In this document: positions 35,748-46,062 of the stretch, in pieces | Numbering within the stretch: the stretch's first letter is position 1 | How the letters are laid out: each line of letters begins with the position of its first letter | NCBI GenBank assembly: GCA_016790705.1 | Contig: JAEUOT010000012.1 | Location: 28,543 to 92,542 of the forward strand | Origin: Hydrogenophaga sp. | Lineage (GTDB): Bacteria; Pseudomonadota; Gammaproteobacteria; Burkholderiales; Burkholderiaceae_C | Length of the DNA: 64,000 nucleotides | Direction: 5' to 3' | Translations under genes and position numbers: made by a program | The notes under the pieces: generated by a model | Databases searched by the model: none | Told to the model about the DNA's origin: nothing | The model's input: only the letters and a program-made list of their open reading frames with translations

Positions 35748-36544
35748 GCGAGCGGTCGCCGTTGCAGCAGCCCGTCGGCCGTCAGCCGCAACACCTCCAG
35801 GCGAGGCGGAACAGTCAGGGCATCCCAGTCGCTGAGCACCACCCGGCTCATTCCGTCTCCGAGATCGTGGGTCGCGGGGCGGTGGGTGTGGCCGTGAATC
35901 AGGGTGTCGGCGCCTGCTCGTCGCAACCACTCACGGGCGGTGTCGGTGTCCACGTCCGCCCACAGCGCCGGGTCGTGCGCCATGCTGCGCTTGCGTTGCT
36001 CGCTGCGTGTGCGCATCTCGCGCGCAATGGCTTCGCGCTCGGCCAGCGTCTGGGCCAGGAAGGTCGTCTGCCAATCGGCGGACCGCACCTGGTGTCGAAA
36101 GCGCTGGTACTCGTGGTCGTCAATGCACAGCGCGTCACCGTGGCTCAGCAACCAGCGGCGTTCCCGGAACTCCAGGACGGTCGGGTCGGCGAGCCCTTTC
36201 ATGCCGCAGGCCGCCAGCGCGTCGCCTCCCAGCAGGAAGTCCCTGTTGCCGCACATGAAGAAAGTGGGCGTGTCCCGGCTGTGATCGAGCAGTTCCTTGG
36301 CCCAGAGCGCTGCAAAGCCGTCGGGATCGGACAGGGTGTCGTCTCCGATCCAGACCTCGAACAGGTCCCCCAGGATGAACAGCGCATCAGCCCTCAACGC
36401 CACCGGCGTGCGCAGATAGTCTCCGAGCGCGCGGGCGGTGGCGGGTTCGCCGGCCTGCAAATGGATGTCCGAAATGAAATCGACCGCCTGCCATTGCGCG
36501 GGAGCGCGCCAGAGGGCAAAGCGGTCGTCGTGCGGGCGGGTCAT
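35744..36544 (-). CDS. lpxH: UDP-2,3-diacylglucosamine diphosphatase
   Basis: A 266-residue calcineurin-like phosphoesterase with the metal ligands in order: SDIHL, GDLFE, GNRDF, SHGD and HGHTHRP. It hydrolyses UDP-2,3-diacylglucosamine to lipid X in lipid A synthesis at the inner-membrane surface. It lies 26 bases after ppiB and is coupled to mtfA by a 4-bp overlap. The length fits the LpxH family. Confidence 0.96.
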   Translation of the reverse strand: MTRPHDDRFALWRAPAQWQAVDFISDIHLQAGEPATARALGDYLRTPVALRADALFILGDLFEVWIGDDTLSDPDGFAALWAKELLDHSRDTPTFFMCGNRDFLLGGDALAACGMKGLADPTVLEFRERRWLLSHGDALCIDDHEYQRFRHQVRSADWQTTFLAQTLAEREAIAREMRTRSEQRKRSMAHDPALWADVDTDTAREWLRRAGADTLIHGHTHRPATHDLGDGMSRVVLSDWDALTVPPRLEVLRLTADGLLQRRPLA

Positions 36545-36570
36545 CGGGCAGGGGCGCTCGGCCCCGCGGT

Positions 36571-37083
36571 TCAGAGGGCGACCGCCTTCTCGATCACGAC
36601 ATCCTGCTTGGGAACGTCGTCATGGAAACCTTTGCGGCCGGTGGGCACGACTTCAATTTTCTTGACCACGTCGGAGCCCGAGATCACCTTGCCAAAGACG
36701 GCGTAGCCCCAGCCCTGCGCACTGGGTGCCGTGTGGTTCAGGAAGCTGTTGTTGGCAACGTTGATGAAAAACTGGGCGCTGGCCGAATGCGGGTCGTTGG
36801 TGCGCGCCATGGCGATCGTGTACACCTCGTTGCGCAGGCCGTTGTTGGCTTCGTTCTGGATCGGGGCGTCGGTCGCTTTCTGTTGCATGCCGGGCTCGAA
36901 GCCGCCGCCTTGCACCATGAAGCCGGGAATCACGCGGTGGAACACCGTGTTGTTGTAGTGACCCTTGTTCACGTACGACAGGAAGTTGGCCGTGGTGAGC
37001 GGTGCTTTCTCTGCATCGAGTTCGAGCGTGATGACGCCGAAGCCGGCGATGTGCAGTTCGACCTGGGGATTGGCCATGTTCAT
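36571..37083 (-). CDS. ppiB: Cytoplasmic peptidyl-prolyl cis-trans isomerase (cyclophilin B type)
   Basis: 170 residues without a signal peptide. The cyclophilin active site is seen in [17 protein letters not shown] (with the catalytic Arg), [19 protein letters not shown] and [11 protein letters not shown]. It accelerates proline isomerisation in folding. The ATG at 37083 overlaps the stop of the preceding cyclophilin gene by 4 bp (ATGA); a second ATG two codons on is possible. Confidence 0.95.
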   Translation of the reverse strand: MNMANPQVELHIAGFGVITLELDAEKAPLTTANFLSYVNKGHYNNTVFHRVIPGFMVQGGGFEPGMQQKATDAPIQNEANNGLRNEVYTIAMARTNDPHSASAQFFINVANNSFLNHTAPSAQGWGYAVFGKVISGSDVVKKIEVVPTGRKGFHDDVPKQDVVIEKAVAL

Positions 37084-37811
37084 TTCTCCAGAGTGGCTTT
37101 GAGGATGGTGACGGATGTCTTGGGCACGTCCGTCGGGAAGGGGCCACCGGCACCGGTGGGCACGGCCTTGATCTTGTTGACGACTTCCATGCCGGAGGTC
37201 ACTCGCCCGAATACGGTGTACCCATAGAGCTGGCTGGCGGCCAGCAGTTGGGCGCGACGGATGTTTTCGTAGACGCGTCCTCCGTACTCGAAGCGGGGCA
37301 CGGGGTCGCCCGGCGGGATCGGTGTCGGATCGAGGAACGCGTTGTCACGAACGTTGATGAAGAACTGCGCGGTGGCCGATTGCGGATCGTTGGTGCGTGC
37401 CATGGCCACGGTACCGATCACGTTGCGGGGACCGCCTTTTTCGATTGCCGCCTGACCCTCATGGGCAACGGGCGCTCGCGTGGGTTTTTCCTGGTACTTC
37501 GCGTCAAATCCGCCGCCCTGGATCATGAAGTTGTTGATCACGCGATGGAAGATGGTGCCGTCGTAGTGCTTGTCCCGGACGTACTGCAGAAAGTTCTCTA
37601 CCGTTTTGGGCGCCTTGTCCGGGTAGAGCTCAAGCACGATGTCGCCAAGGGATGTTGTCAGGCGAACCCTCGGGTTTGCTGAGGGTGGGGATGCCGGCGC
37701 GGGGGTCTGCGCCAGCGAGGCCACGACCGGGGCGCTCAGGACGACACCAAGCAGGCCACGCACCAGCAGACGGCGCGCGGCGGTGAAACGGGAAACGCAG
37801 ACGCGGTGCAT
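37080..37811 (-). CDS. ppiA: Periplasmic peptidyl-prolyl cis-trans isomerase (cyclophilin A type)
   Basis: 243 residues. A basic N-terminus and hydrophobic core ending about VASLAQ form a signal peptide, followed by a Pro/Ala-rich linker and a cyclophilin domain ([47 protein letters not shown]). It differs from the adjacent ppiB mainly by the signal peptide and an insertion near residues 165-190. The ATG at 37811 overlaps the transpeptidase stop by one base (TGATG). Tandem secreted and cytosolic cyclophilins presumably arose by duplication. Confidence 0.93.
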   Translation of the reverse strand: MHRVCVSRFTAARRLLVRGLLGVVLSAPVVASLAQTPAPASPPSANPRVRLTTSLGDIVLELYPDKAPKTVENFLQYVRDKHYDGTIFHRVINNFMIQGGGFDAKYQEKPTRAPVAHEGQAAIEKGGPRNVIGTVAMARTNDPQSATAQFFINVRDNAFLDPTPIPPGDPVPRFEYGGRVYENIRRAQLLAASQLYGYTVFGRVTSGMEVVNKIKAVPTGAGGPFPTDVPKTSVTILKATLEK

Positions 37812-39301
37812 CAGGGTGTTCCTTCGAAGAAGATCTTCCACTGGTTGTGTTCGCGCGCCCAGTACTGCCGCCGGGTGACCCCCTTGGCTTGGCCCTGCAT
37901 CACTTCACCAAAGGTGACAACCATGGTGTCCTGGCTGTCCTTCCAGCGCAGGGCAGACACATCCTTGAGTTCGATGCCCCGGGCGCTGCGCAAGGCACGA
38001 AGATCGGACTCCACACGAGACCAGACCTGGCTGCCATTGCCCTTGACCGAATAGAAGTCCTTGAGCTGGTCGAGTCGGCCTTCGCTCTTGGCTTTTCTCC
38101 AGGACTCCAGCGAAGCCTCGAAGGCGCTGCGTTCATTGTCGAGGGCCGCAGGCTGGACCCATTGCAGTTCGGGCGCGATCACGACCGGCGTCGTTCGGAT
38201 CTGCACGGTAGACAACAGCTTCTGCAGGTCCGGGTTGGAGAGGACCACACAGCCATCGGAGGCCTGCGGGGCCCGCACAAACTGGTCGCGCGGCGTGCCG
38301 TGCAGCCAGATGCCGCCCCCCGTTTTCCCGCGCTGGATGTCGAGCGGGTTGGGATAGTTGATGGGAAGGGCACCAATGCCGTACAGGTCGGGCAACGTCG
38401 CCGGGTTGAGCGTGCTGGTGATGTAGTAGACGCCCAGAGGCGTTCGCTTGTCGCCCTCTGCGGACTTCTCGATACCCAAGAGCCCGACGGAAATGTAGAA
38501 GTCACCCAGCAGCTTGAATTTCGGAGGCGGTGCGAGCAGCGAGCCTGCCGGCGCCGGACTCTCGTTCTCGAACAGATACAAGCGGGACTTGGAGGCGTCC
38601 ACTGCGATGGCATGCCGGCTGCTCGGCGCCAGCGCGACGAACTGGGACGGAACGGTTCCTTCAGGCGGGCGTTCGGTCAGTGCGAGGATGCGGCGGCGCG
38701 ACTCCTCGCGCAGCGTCGCCAGTTGTTGGGCTGCGGCGGTGGCATTGGTGTCGGGCACGTCGCCGAGCTGGCGGACGGGACGCATCTGGATGCTCAGCAG
38801 ATCGCCGTACACCAGATGGGCCAGGTGAAAGGTCGGGTACTCGCGAACCAACTCTTCGGCCCGGGCCAGGGCCTGCCGATGCTGTCCCTGGCTGATCAGC
38901 CGGTAGACCGCCAGCAAACGGGCCTCCGCTTCTGCGAGCCGGGGGGTCAGACTGGCGACGGTGCCCTCGTCGCCCAGTGACCGCGTCTGAAGTCCTGATG
39001 ACGCTGTGGGTGCAGCGGCCGTCACGGCTGCTTGCGACGCGTTCTGAACCTTTGACAGGGCCGAACCGAACAGGGACGATGCCTCTGCAGCCGCAGAAGC
39101 GGGGGCGGCCGCAGCATCAGAAGCGATGGAGCGAGCCGTCCCTGAGGACAGGCGCTGGAACAGATAGGAGCCGCCTGTGACAGACACAGCGACGAGCGCC
39201 AATCCAAGCATCCATCGTGGAATGCCCAAGCTCGAACCCGTGTTCAGGGAGGCGGAGGGGACCGTCGCGTGACCCCGTTGGAAAAACCGCCGACCCGCCA
39301 T
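37811..39301 (-). CDS. L,D-transpeptidase with C-terminal Cds6-like domain
   Basis: 496 residues. A transmembrane/signal-anchor helix (about 30-48) and an Ala-rich linker are followed by a YkuD catalytic domain at about 225-375 with His334 in [10 protein letters not shown] and the nucleophile Cys351 in SDGCVVL. The C-terminal 110 residues form a SnoaL/NTF2-like domain of the type called Cds6 in these proteins ([30 protein letters not shown]). YkuD enzymes make 3-3 peptidoglycan cross-links or attach proteins to murein. It overlaps the TPR gene by one base (TGATG). Confidence 0.9.
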   Translation of the reverse strand: MAGRRFFQRGHATVPSASLNTGSSLGIPRWMLGLALVAVSVTGGSYLFQRLSSGTARSIASDAAAAPASAAAEASSLFGSALSKVQNASQAAVTAAAPTASSGLQTRSLGDEGTVASLTPRLAEAEARLLAVYRLISQGQHRQALARAEELVREYPTFHLAHLVYGDLLSIQMRPVRQLGDVPDTNATAAAQQLATLREESRRRILALTERPPEGTVPSQFVALAPSSRHAIAVDASKSRLYLFENESPAPAGSLLAPPPKFKLLGDFYISVGLLGIEKSAEGDKRTPLGVYYITSTLNPATLPDLYGIGALPINYPNPLDIQRGKTGGGIWLHGTPRDQFVRAPQASDGCVVLSNPDLQKLLSTVQIRTTPVVIAPELQWVQPAALDNERSAFEASLESWRKAKSEGRLDQLKDFYSVKGNGSQVWSRVESDLRALRSARGIELKDVSALRWKDSQDTMVVTFGEVMQGQAKGVTRRQYWAREHNQWKIFFEGTP

Positions 39302-40389
39302 CAGGATCCCGTGGACTCGCGGACGATCAGCCAGCGGTTGCCACTCTTGACGAGGTCGAGGGTCTTGCTGCTGGACACGCTCAGCGAGTCGGAGGCGTAG
39401 GCCTGGCGGAAGCGGGCCGACGCGCGATCACCGGTGACCGTCACGGAGAGGTTGCTGACGCCGACGCTGATCTTGTTGCGCGGGACGATGCGGGCCTTGC
39501 GGTCTGCCTCCCAATCCTTGCGGGACTGACCACCAGGCGGGGTGAAGTTGGCGGCGTAGGCGCCAAGATAACCCGCCATGTTCTTGCTCGACCAGGCCTT
39601 GGCCCAGGCATTCACGGCGGCTTCGACGTCGGCTTGCGCGTTGGTGGCTGCGGCAGGTGCGGGTGCGGGCGCTGCGGGTGCCGGTGCAGCGGCCGTTGTC
39701 GGCGCCGCAGCAGGCGCTGCCGGCGCAACGGCCGGTTTGGTGTTGGCAGCCACCGTGGCCGTTGCGGCAGGCGCAGCGGATGTGGGCTTGACGCCCTTGG
39801 CGTCGGCGGCGAACAGGTTCCGGATCAGGCTGAGCTTGGGGGCCACGCCGGCGTTGCTGGCGTCCAGTTGCAGGGCCTTGCTGTAGGCCTGGCTGGCGAG
39901 CTTGGCATACACGTCACCCAGGTTTTCATGGGCGGTCGCGTAGCTGGGGTTGGTGCGGATGGCCATCTCGAGCGCCGCACGTGCCTTGTCGAACTGGCTC
40001 TGACCGGCATACAGCACGGCCAGGTTGTTGTAGGGCTCGGGCAGCTCGGGGTAGTCTTCGGTGAGCTTGGCGAAGGTGGCGATGGCGTCGTTGGGTTTTC
40101 CGCTCTCGGTCTGGATCACGCCCTTGATGAATCGCATCTGGGGGTCACGGGGCTTGCCCGCAAGAAACTGGTCGACCTTGCCCAGGGCCTCAGAGAGTTG
40201 TCCGGCCCGCATCAGCCGGTTGACTTCGGCGTAGTCATCGCTCTGGGCCCAGGCCATCGGTGCGCTCATCGCAGCGGAGACCGCCACGGAAAGCGCCAGC
40301 ATTCGAAGCGGTGCCGCGAACGGACGGCGGGCCTTGGCCTGCGTGGAAGTGAAGGAGAGCTCGGACGGGAAAGTCTTGGACGGGTTCAT
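39301..40389 (-). CDS. Secreted TPR protein with C-terminal Cds6-like domain
   Basis: 362 residues. A long N-terminal region ends in a signal-peptide-like core (MLALSVAVSAAMSAPMAWAQ, about 30-49). Tetratricopeptide-type helices follow (about 50-175, e.g. ELPEPYNNLAVLYAGQSQFDKAR). An Ala/Pro linker (about 205-250) leads to a C-terminal domain similar to that of the adjacent L,D-transpeptidase (VNAWAKAWSSKNMAGYLGAY... SGNRWLIVRES). The shared domain and coupled genes suggest a joint periplasmic role, possibly positioning the transpeptidase; that is inference. Confidence 0.85.
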   Translation of the reverse strand: MNPSKTFPSELSFTSTQAKARRPFAAPLRMLALSVAVSAAMSAPMAWAQSDDYAEVNRLMRAGQLSEALGKVDQFLAGKPRDPQMRFIKGVIQTESGKPNDAIATFAKLTEDYPELPEPYNNLAVLYAGQSQFDKARAALEMAIRTNPSYATAHENLGDVYAKLASQAYSKALQLDASNAGVAPKLSLIRNLFAADAKGVKPTSAAPAATATVAANTKPAVAPAAPAAAPTTAAAPAPAAPAPAPAAATNAQADVEAAVNAWAKAWSSKNMAGYLGAYAANFTPPGGQSRKDWEADRKARIVPRNKISVGVSNLSVTVTGDRASARFRQAYASDSLSVSSSKTLDLVKSGNRWLIVRESTGS

Positions 40390-40445
40390 GGGACCTCAGG
40401 TGGCGGAAGCGGCAGACTGGAGGCCGAAATGGGCCAATATGTAAG

Positions 40446-40494
40446 ACTATAGCGCTCAACCAGACACGGTTGGGAAATCGGGGCTGGCTATACT
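40446..40494. promoter_or_regulatory. Divergent promoter region between the TPR gene and cysS
   Basis: The 184-base gap contains TATAGT on the minus strand (40451-40446), serving the TPR/transpeptidase/ppi/lpxH operon, and TATACT on the plus strand (40489-40494) for cysS. The -35 hexamers are weak on both sides. No other structure was noticed in the gap. Confidence 0.45.
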
Positions 40495-40573
40495 GCCGCA
40501 TTGTATCTGAGGGTACCGCGACGGCGCCCGCGTTCAGGTGCGTCCGAACCTCCGAACGGGCCCGGTTTCCCGA

Positions 40574-41959
40574 ATGTCCTTGCGAATTTTCAATACCCTC
40601 TCCCGCGGCATCGAGCCGTTTGCCCCGATTGAACCCGGCCATGTGCGCATGTATGTGTGCGGCATGACGGTCTACGATCTCTGCCATCTCGGTCATGCCC
40701 GCTCGATGTTGGCCTTCGACGTGGTGCAGCGCTGGCTCAAGGCCTGCGGTTATCGCGTCACCTACGTCCGCAACGTCACCGACATCGAGGACAAGATCAT
40801 TGCCCGCGCCGTCAGGAACGGCGAGACCATCAAGCAACTGACCGACCGCATGATCGACGCCCTGCACCAGGACGCCGACGCGCTGGGCATCGAGCGGCCG
40901 ACGCTTGAGCCGCGTGCCACCGAGTACGTGCCGCAAATGCTGGACATCGTGCGCCAACTGGAAGACAAGGGCCTCGCCTATCGCAGCCCGAATGGCGATG
41001 TGAACTACGCGGTGCGCAAGTTTCCTGGCTACGGCAAGCTCTCGGGCAAGTCGCTGGACGACCTGCGCGCCGGTGAGCGTGTGGCCGTGGACGACGGCAA
41101 GCAGGACCCGCTGGACTTCGTGCTCTGGAAATCGGCCAAGGCCGACGAGCCGGCTGAAGCGAAGTGGGACAGCGCCTATGGCAGCGGGCGTCCGGGCTGG
41201 CACATCGAATGTTCGGCCATGAGTTGCGAAATGCTGGGCGAGAGCTTCGATATCCACGGCGGCGGGGCTGACCTGCAGTTCCCGCACCATGAGAACGAGA
41301 TCGCCCAGAGCGAAGGCGCCACCGGAAAGCCGCTGGCCCGCTTCTGGATGCACAACGGCTTCGTGCGCGTGGACAACGAGAAGATGTCCAAGAGCCTGGG
41401 CAACTTCTTCACCATCCGCGAGGTGCTGGAGAAGTACGACGCCGAGACCGTGCGCTTCTTTGTGTTGCGCGCCCATTACCGCAGCGCGCTCAATTACAGC
41501 GACGCGCACCTGGACGATGCGCGTTCGGCGCTCAAGCGCCTGTACACAGCATTGGCTGCGGTGAAGGCGTCGGTGCCGGCGGCAATCGATTGGTCGTCGT
41601 CGTTCGCGGCGCGTTTCAAGGCGGCCATGGACGAGGACTTCGGCACGCCGGAGGCGGTGGCTGTGCTGTTCGATATGGCCAGCGAGGTGAACCGGACACG
41701 TGATCCTGCGCTGGCCGGACTCTTGCAGGCGCTGGGCGGGGTGCTGGGCTTGCTGCAGCAGGACCCGCAGGCGTACCTGCAGGCGGGTGGCGCAGCCGAT
41801 GGCCTGGACGAAGCGGCCATTGCGGAGCAGATCGCCGCACGCGCTGCCGCCAAGGCCGCGAAGAACTTCCAGGAAGCCGACCGCATTCGCCAGGCCTTGC
41901 TGGCCCAAGGCATCGTGCTCAAGGATGGCCCTGCCGGCACCACCTGGGAGCGTGCCTGA
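40574..41959 (+). CDS. cysS: Cysteinyl-tRNA synthetase
   Basis: 461 residues of a class I synthetase. It has the HIGH-type motif in [16 protein letters not shown], zinc-binding Cys/His residues (Cys29-type [30 protein letters not shown]) and [11 protein letters not shown] as KMSKS. The ATG at 40574 starts [10 protein letters not shown], where family homology begins. It ends overlapping the next gene by one base (TGATG). Confidence 0.98.
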   Translation: MSLRIFNTLSRGIEPFAPIEPGHVRMYVCGMTVYDLCHLGHARSMLAFDVVQRWLKACGYRVTYVRNVTDIEDKIIARAVRNGETIKQLTDRMIDALHQDADALGIERPTLEPRATEYVPQMLDIVRQLEDKGLAYRSPNGDVNYAVRKFPGYGKLSGKSLDDLRAGERVAVDDGKQDPLDFVLWKSAKADEPAEAKWDSAYGSGRPGWHIECSAMSCEMLGESFDIHGGGADLQFPHHENEIAQSEGATGKPLARFWMHNGFVRVDNEKMSKSLGNFFTIREVLEKYDAETVRFFVLRAHYRSALNYSDAHLDDARSALKRLYTALAAVKASVPAAIDWSSSFAARFKAAMDEDFGTPEAVAVLFDMASEVNRTRDPALAGLLQALGGVLGLLQQDPQAYLQAGGAADGLDEAAIAEQIAARAAAKAAKNFQEADRIRQALLAQGIVLKDGPAGTTWERA

Positions 41960-42609
41960 TGGCCACCTCCGTGCTGCCCGATGTCGGGCCAGACGCGCCG
42001 CTGTATTGGCAGGAGGCCTGCCGCCACCTCATGAAGCGCGACCGCGTGATGAAGAAGCTCATCCCGCAGCATCCCGGGGTGTGCCTGCAGTCGCGCGGCG
42101 ATGCCTTTGTCACGCTGGCGCGCAGCATCGTGGGGCAACAGATTTCGGTCAAGGCCGCCCAGTCGGTGTGGGACCGGTTCGAGAAGCTGCCGCGCAGGCT
42201 GGTGCCTGCCCAGGTGCTCAAGCTCAAGGTGGATGACATGCGCGCGGCGGGTCTGTCGGCACGCAAGGTCGAGTACCTGGTGGACCTCGCGCTGCATTTC
42301 GCCAACAATCAGGTGCACACGGACCAGTGGGCGGAGATGGACGACGAATCCATCATCGCCGAGCTGGTGGCGATTCGCGGCATCGGCCGCTGGACCGCCG
42401 AGATGTTCCTGATCTTTCACCTGATGCGTCCGAACGTGCTGCCGCTGGACGACATCGGCCTGCAGAACGGCATCAGCCGTGCCTACTTCTCCGGTGAGCC
42501 TGTGAGCCGCAGCGAGATCCGTGAAGTGGCTGCCTCCTGGGCCCCTTTCTGCAGCGTCGCCACTTGGTATATTTGGCGCTCGCTGGACCCGCTGCCGGTC
42601 AGCTACTGA
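41959..42609 (+). CDS. alkA: DNA-3-methyladenine glycosylase II (AlkA/HhH-GPD family)
   Basis: A 216-residue HhH-GPD glycosylase with IVGQQISVKAAQSVWDRF, the hairpin in AIRGIGRWTAEMFLIFHL and the catalytic Asp in LPLDDIGLQNGI. It removes alkylated purines in base-excision repair. It is shorter than E. coli AlkA because the N-terminal domain is absent, as is common in this group. It is coupled to cysS by a one-base overlap. Confidence 0.92.
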   Translation: MATSVLPDVGPDAPLYWQEACRHLMKRDRVMKKLIPQHPGVCLQSRGDAFVTLARSIVGQQISVKAAQSVWDRFEKLPRRLVPAQVLKLKVDDMRAAGLSARKVEYLVDLALHFANNQVHTDQWAEMDDESIIAELVAIRGIGRWTAEMFLIFHLMRPNVLPLDDIGLQNGISRAYFSGEPVSRSEIREVAASWAPFCSVATWYIWRSLDPLPVSY

Positions 42610-42669
42610 GCCCTTCCCCGGGCGACCGCTCCCCGGACGTCGTTCCTACAAGACCAAAGGAGTCACACC

Positions 42670-43656
42670 TTGGCCAAACGCAATTTCCTTGATTTCGAAC
42701 AGCCCATCGCCGAACTCGAAAGCAAGATCGAAGAACTCCGCTACGTCCAGTCCGAATCCGCAGTCGACATCTCTGCCGAGATCGAACAGCTGTCGGGCAA
42801 GAGCCTGCAGCTCACCAAGGACATCTACAGCACGCTCACGCCGTGGCAGATCACGAAGATCGCCCGCCACCAGGACCGCCCCTACACGCTGGACTACGTG
42901 CGCGAGATCTTCACGCACTTCCAAGAGCTGCATGGTGATCGGCACTTTGCCGACGACCTCTCGATCGTGGGTGGTCTGGCGCGTTTCAACGGACAGCCCT
43001 GCATGGTGATCGGCCATCAGAAGGGCAGGGACACCAAGGAGCGCGGCCTGCGCAACTTCGGCATGACCAAGCCCGAGGGCTACCGCAAGGCCTTGCGGCT
43101 GATGAAGCTGGCCGAGAAGTTCAAGCTGCCGGTGTTCACCTTCGTCGACACCCCTGGCGCCTACCCCGGCATCGATGCCGAGGAGCGTGGCCAGTCAGAA
43201 GCCATCGGTCGCAACATCTTCGAGATGGCGCAGCTCGAAGTGCCCATCATCTCCACCATCATCGGCGAGGGTGGGTCCGGCGGCGCGCTGGCGATCTCGG
43301 TGGCCGACCAGGTGCTGATGCTGCAGTATTCGGTCTACTCGGTGATCAGCCCTGAAGGTTGTGCCTCGATCCTTTGGAAGACCAGCGACCGTGCCAGCGA
43401 CGCTGCGGAAGCCCTGGGCATCACCGCCCACCGCCTCAAGGCGCTCGGGCTGGTCGACAAAATCGTCAACGAGCCGGTCGGCGGTGCGCATCGCGATCAT
43501 GCGCAGATGGCCGCGTTCCTCAAGCGTGCGCTCAACGACGCCTGGCGCCAGGTGGCCGACCTCAAGGTCAAGGAATTGCTGGAACGCCGTCACGCGCGAC
43601 TCGACAGCTACGGCCGATTCACCGACACCAAGGCCGAAGGCGGCGCCAAGCGCTGA
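42670..43656 (+). CDS. accA: Acetyl-CoA carboxylase carboxyltransferase subunit alpha
   Basis: 328 residues with AccA hallmarks: [63 protein letters not shown] and [12 protein letters not shown]. It transfers the carboxyl group from biotin to acetyl-CoA. The start is a TTG at 42670, supported by AGGAG 8 bases upstream and by the family N-terminus. A 60-base gap separates it from alkA. Confidence 0.98.
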   Translation: MAKRNFLDFEQPIAELESKIEELRYVQSESAVDISAEIEQLSGKSLQLTKDIYSTLTPWQITKIARHQDRPYTLDYVREIFTHFQELHGDRHFADDLSIVGGLARFNGQPCMVIGHQKGRDTKERGLRNFGMTKPEGYRKALRLMKLAEKFKLPVFTFVDTPGAYPGIDAEERGQSEAIGRNIFEMAQLEVPIISTIIGEGGSGGALAISVADQVLMLQYSVYSVISPEGCASILWKTSDRASDAAEALGITAHRLKALGLVDKIVNEPVGGAHRDHAQMAAFLKRALNDAWRQVADLKVKELLERRHARLDSYGRFTDTKAEGGAKR

Positions 43657-43663
43657 ATCCGGC

Positions 43664-44629
43664 ATGCCGGCGTCGCCCAACCCGTGCGGGCCGGCGCTGG
43701 CCGACTGGAGCGGACGGCAGCTTCCGGCGCCCCGGTGTGTCGCCATTGCCTACAGCGCAGGAGCCGACTCCACGGCGCTGTTGCTGGCGGCTCAGTCACG
43801 CTGGCCGGGACGGGTTCACGCCATCCACATTCACCATGGTCTGCAGGCAGCGGCGGACCAGTTCGAGCAGCAGGCGAGGGCGTTTTGCGCGGCACACGAC
43901 GTGGCGCTGACGGTCCTCCGTGTGAATGCTGCGGCGGCGCCGGGACAAAGCCCTGAAGATGCGGCGCGGCGAGCGCGCTATGAAGCACTGGCCCGAAAGG
44001 GGCGGGACCTCGAAGCCGATGCGGTCCTGCTCGGACACCATGCCGACGATCAGGCGGAGACCGTGTTGCTGGCGCTCAGCCGTGGTTCGGGCCTTCCCGG
44101 CTTGTCGGGCATGGCCGAGAGTTTCGTTCGACATGGCATGGCGTTTGGTCGACCGTTGTTGCCATTGCGGGCGGTGGCCCTGCGCCAGTGGCTCGATGCA
44201 GAGGGGCTGACCTATGTCGAAGACCCGAGCAACGCCGATCCTCGCCTGACGCGCAACCGCATCCGCCATGTGCTCAGCCCGGCATGGGAGGCCGGTTTCC
44301 CCGGTTATCAGGAGGCGCTGGCGCGCGCCGCACGCCACGCCGCGCAAGCGCAGGCCTTGCTGGATGAACTGGCCGCTGCCGACCTCGCCACCGTCGGCGA
44401 GCCACCGGCCATCGCGGCGCTCCAGGCGCTTGCCAGGGGCCGGCAGGGCAATGCCTTGCGCATGTGGCTCAAACGCTGCGCCGGCCATGCGCCCAGTGAG
44501 GCACAGCTCAGCGAGCTGCTGGACCAGATCGCCGCCTGCACGACCCGCGGGCACCGCCTGCAGATTCGCGTCTCGGCCGGCACCGTGCAGCGGGCCGGTG
44601 AACGGCTGCAGTACCTGCCGCCGATATAA
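43664..44629 (+). CDS. tilS: tRNA(Ile)-lysidine synthetase
   Basis: A 321-residue N-type ATP pyrophosphatase. The PP-loop reads AYSAGADSTALLLA, a variant of SGGxDS with Ala in the second position, followed by HIHHGLQ and LGHHADDQAETVLLALSRGSG. TilS converts the wobble cytidine of tRNA-Ile(CAU) to lysidine. The ATG at 43664 lies 7 bases after the accA stop; the frame further upstream is accA shadow. The C-terminal tRNA-binding domain is short. Confidence 0.92.
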   Translation: MPASPNPCGPALADWSGRQLPAPRCVAIAYSAGADSTALLLAAQSRWPGRVHAIHIHHGLQAAADQFEQQARAFCAAHDVALTVLRVNAAAAPGQSPEDAARRARYEALARKGRDLEADAVLLGHHADDQAETVLLALSRGSGLPGLSGMAESFVRHGMAFGRPLLPLRAVALRQWLDAEGLTYVEDPSNADPRLTRNRIRHVLSPAWEAGFPGYQEALARAARHAAQAQALLDELAAADLATVGEPPAIAALQALARGRQGNALRMWLKRCAGHAPSEAQLSELLDQIAACTTRGHRLQIRVSAGTVQRAGERLQYLPPI

Positions 44630-44664
44630 TTTCCGGGTTTTGCCCGGCAGCGCTGCTGCGGCAA
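44625..44664 (+). promoter_or_regulatory. lysC promoter -10 and structured leader
   Basis: TATAAT at 44625-44630 overlaps the tilS stop codon region and is followed by TTCCGGG. The leader then folds either as CCGGG/CCCGG (44633-44637 with 44643-44647) or, exclusively, as TTGCC/GGCAA (44640-44644 with 44660-44664). The coding start of lysC is 94 bases after the -10. Confidence 0.5.
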
Positions 44665-44723
44665 CCGGTCGCGGTCCGGCGGACTTCGGCCTCCATTTCC
44701 GACCTCCCAAGCATTCTTTCGCG

Positions 44724-46004
44724 ATGGCATTGATCGTTCACAAGTACGGCGGCACCTCCATGGGGTCGACCGAGCGCATCCGCAACGTGGCCCGGCGCGT
44801 GGCCAAATGGCACAAGGCCGGTCACCAGATGGTGGTGGTGCCCAGTGCCATGAGCGGTGAGACCAACCGCCTGCTGGCCCTGGCCAAGGAGTTGCAGCCT
44901 TCCACCCTCGGCAAGGCCTATGGCCGCGAGCTGGACATGCTGGCCGCGACCGGCGAGCAGGCATCCTCGGCGCTGCTGGCGATTGCGCTGCAGGCCGAAG
45001 GCATCGACGCCGTCAGCTACGCCGGCTGGCAGGTGCCCATCAAGACCAACGACGCCTACACCAAGGCCCGCATCGAGTCGATCGACGACGCCCGCGTGCG
45101 CGGCGACCTGGCCGCCGGCAAGGTGGTGATCGTCACCGGCTTCCAGGGTGTGGACCCCGACGGCAACATCACCACGCTGGGCCGTGGCGGCAGCGACACC
45201 TCGGCTGTGGCCGTGGCGGCTGCGATGAAGGCTGCCGAATGCCTGATCTACACCGACGTGGACGGCGTGTACACGACCGACCCGCGCGTCGTGCCCGAAG
45301 CGCGTCGCCTGGAGCGCGTGAGCTTTGAAGAGATGCTGGAGATGGCCAGCATGGGTTCGAAGGTTCTGCAGATCCGCTCGGTGGAATTCGCGGGCAAGTA
45401 CAAGGTGCCGCTGCGCGTGCTGTCCAGCTTCACGCCCTGGGACATCGACCTGAACGAAGAAGCCAGCTCTGGCACCCTGATCACTTTTGAGGAAGACGAA
45501 GATATGGAACGAGCCGTTGTTTCCGGCATTGCCTTCAACCGCGACGAAGCGAAGGTCTCCGTGCTGGGTGTGCCCGACAAGCCGGGCATTGCGTACCAGA
45601 TCCTGGGTGCCGTGGCCGGAGCCAACGTCGAAGTCGACGTGATCATCCAGAACCTGTCCAAGGACGGCAAGACCGACTTCTCGTTCACCGTGCACCGCAA
45701 CGATTTCCAGAAGACGCTGGACCTGCTCAAGGGCCAGGTGCTGCCGGCGCTGGGCGCGGCCGACGTGGTGGGCGACAACCGCATCTGCAAGGTCTCCATC
45801 GTCGGCATCGGCATGCGCAGCCACGTGGGCGTCGCCAGCCGCATGTTCAAGTGCCTGAGCGACGAAGGCATCAACATCCAGATGATCTCCACGTCGGAAA
45901 TCAAGACCTCGGTCGTGATCGACGAGAAGTACATGGAACTGGCCGTTCGCGCGCTGCACCGCGAGTTCGATCTGGACCAGGCGGCCGACACGATTTCCAA
46001 GTGA
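44724..46004 (+). CDS. lysC: Aspartate kinase, lysine/threonine-type with two ACT domains
   Basis: 426 residues. VHKYGGTSMGS is the aspartokinase N-terminus, with TLGRGGSDTSAVAVAAA and YTDVDGVYTTDPR in the kinase domain. The C-terminal third contains tandem ACT domains (VSVLGVPDKPGIAYQI and VSIVGIGMRSHVGVASRMF) for allosteric feedback by lysine/threonine. It commits aspartate to the lysine, threonine and methionine pathways. An in-frame ATGGAACGAGCC near 45504 resembles the internal beta-subunit start of some class II aspartokinases (inference). Confidence 0.97.
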   Translation: MALIVHKYGGTSMGSTERIRNVARRVAKWHKAGHQMVVVPSAMSGETNRLLALAKELQPSTLGKAYGRELDMLAATGEQASSALLAIALQAEGIDAVSYAGWQVPIKTNDAYTKARIESIDDARVRGDLAAGKVVIVTGFQGVDPDGNITTLGRGGSDTSAVAVAAAMKAAECLIYTDVDGVYTTDPRVVPEARRLERVSFEEMLEMASMGSKVLQIRSVEFAGKYKVPLRVLSSFTPWDIDLNEEASSGTLITFEEDEDMERAVVSGIAFNRDEAKVSVLGVPDKPGIAYQILGAVAGANVEVDVIIQNLSKDGKTDFSFTVHRNDFQKTLDLLKGQVLPALGAADVVGDNRICKVSIVGIGMRSHVGVASRMFKCLSDEGINIQMISTSEIKTSVVIDEKYMELAVRALHREFDLDQAADTISK

Positions 46005-46062
46005 GCTTCAGTGCCTCTGGCCCCCGGAAACCGCGGTGACTTGAGGCATAATACGCGGCTCT

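Noticed and set aside
43664-44629. tilS as a possible pseudogene because of the SAGADS PP-loop
   Set aside because: The frame is intact, the other motifs are present and alanine at this position is tolerated in PP-loop variants.
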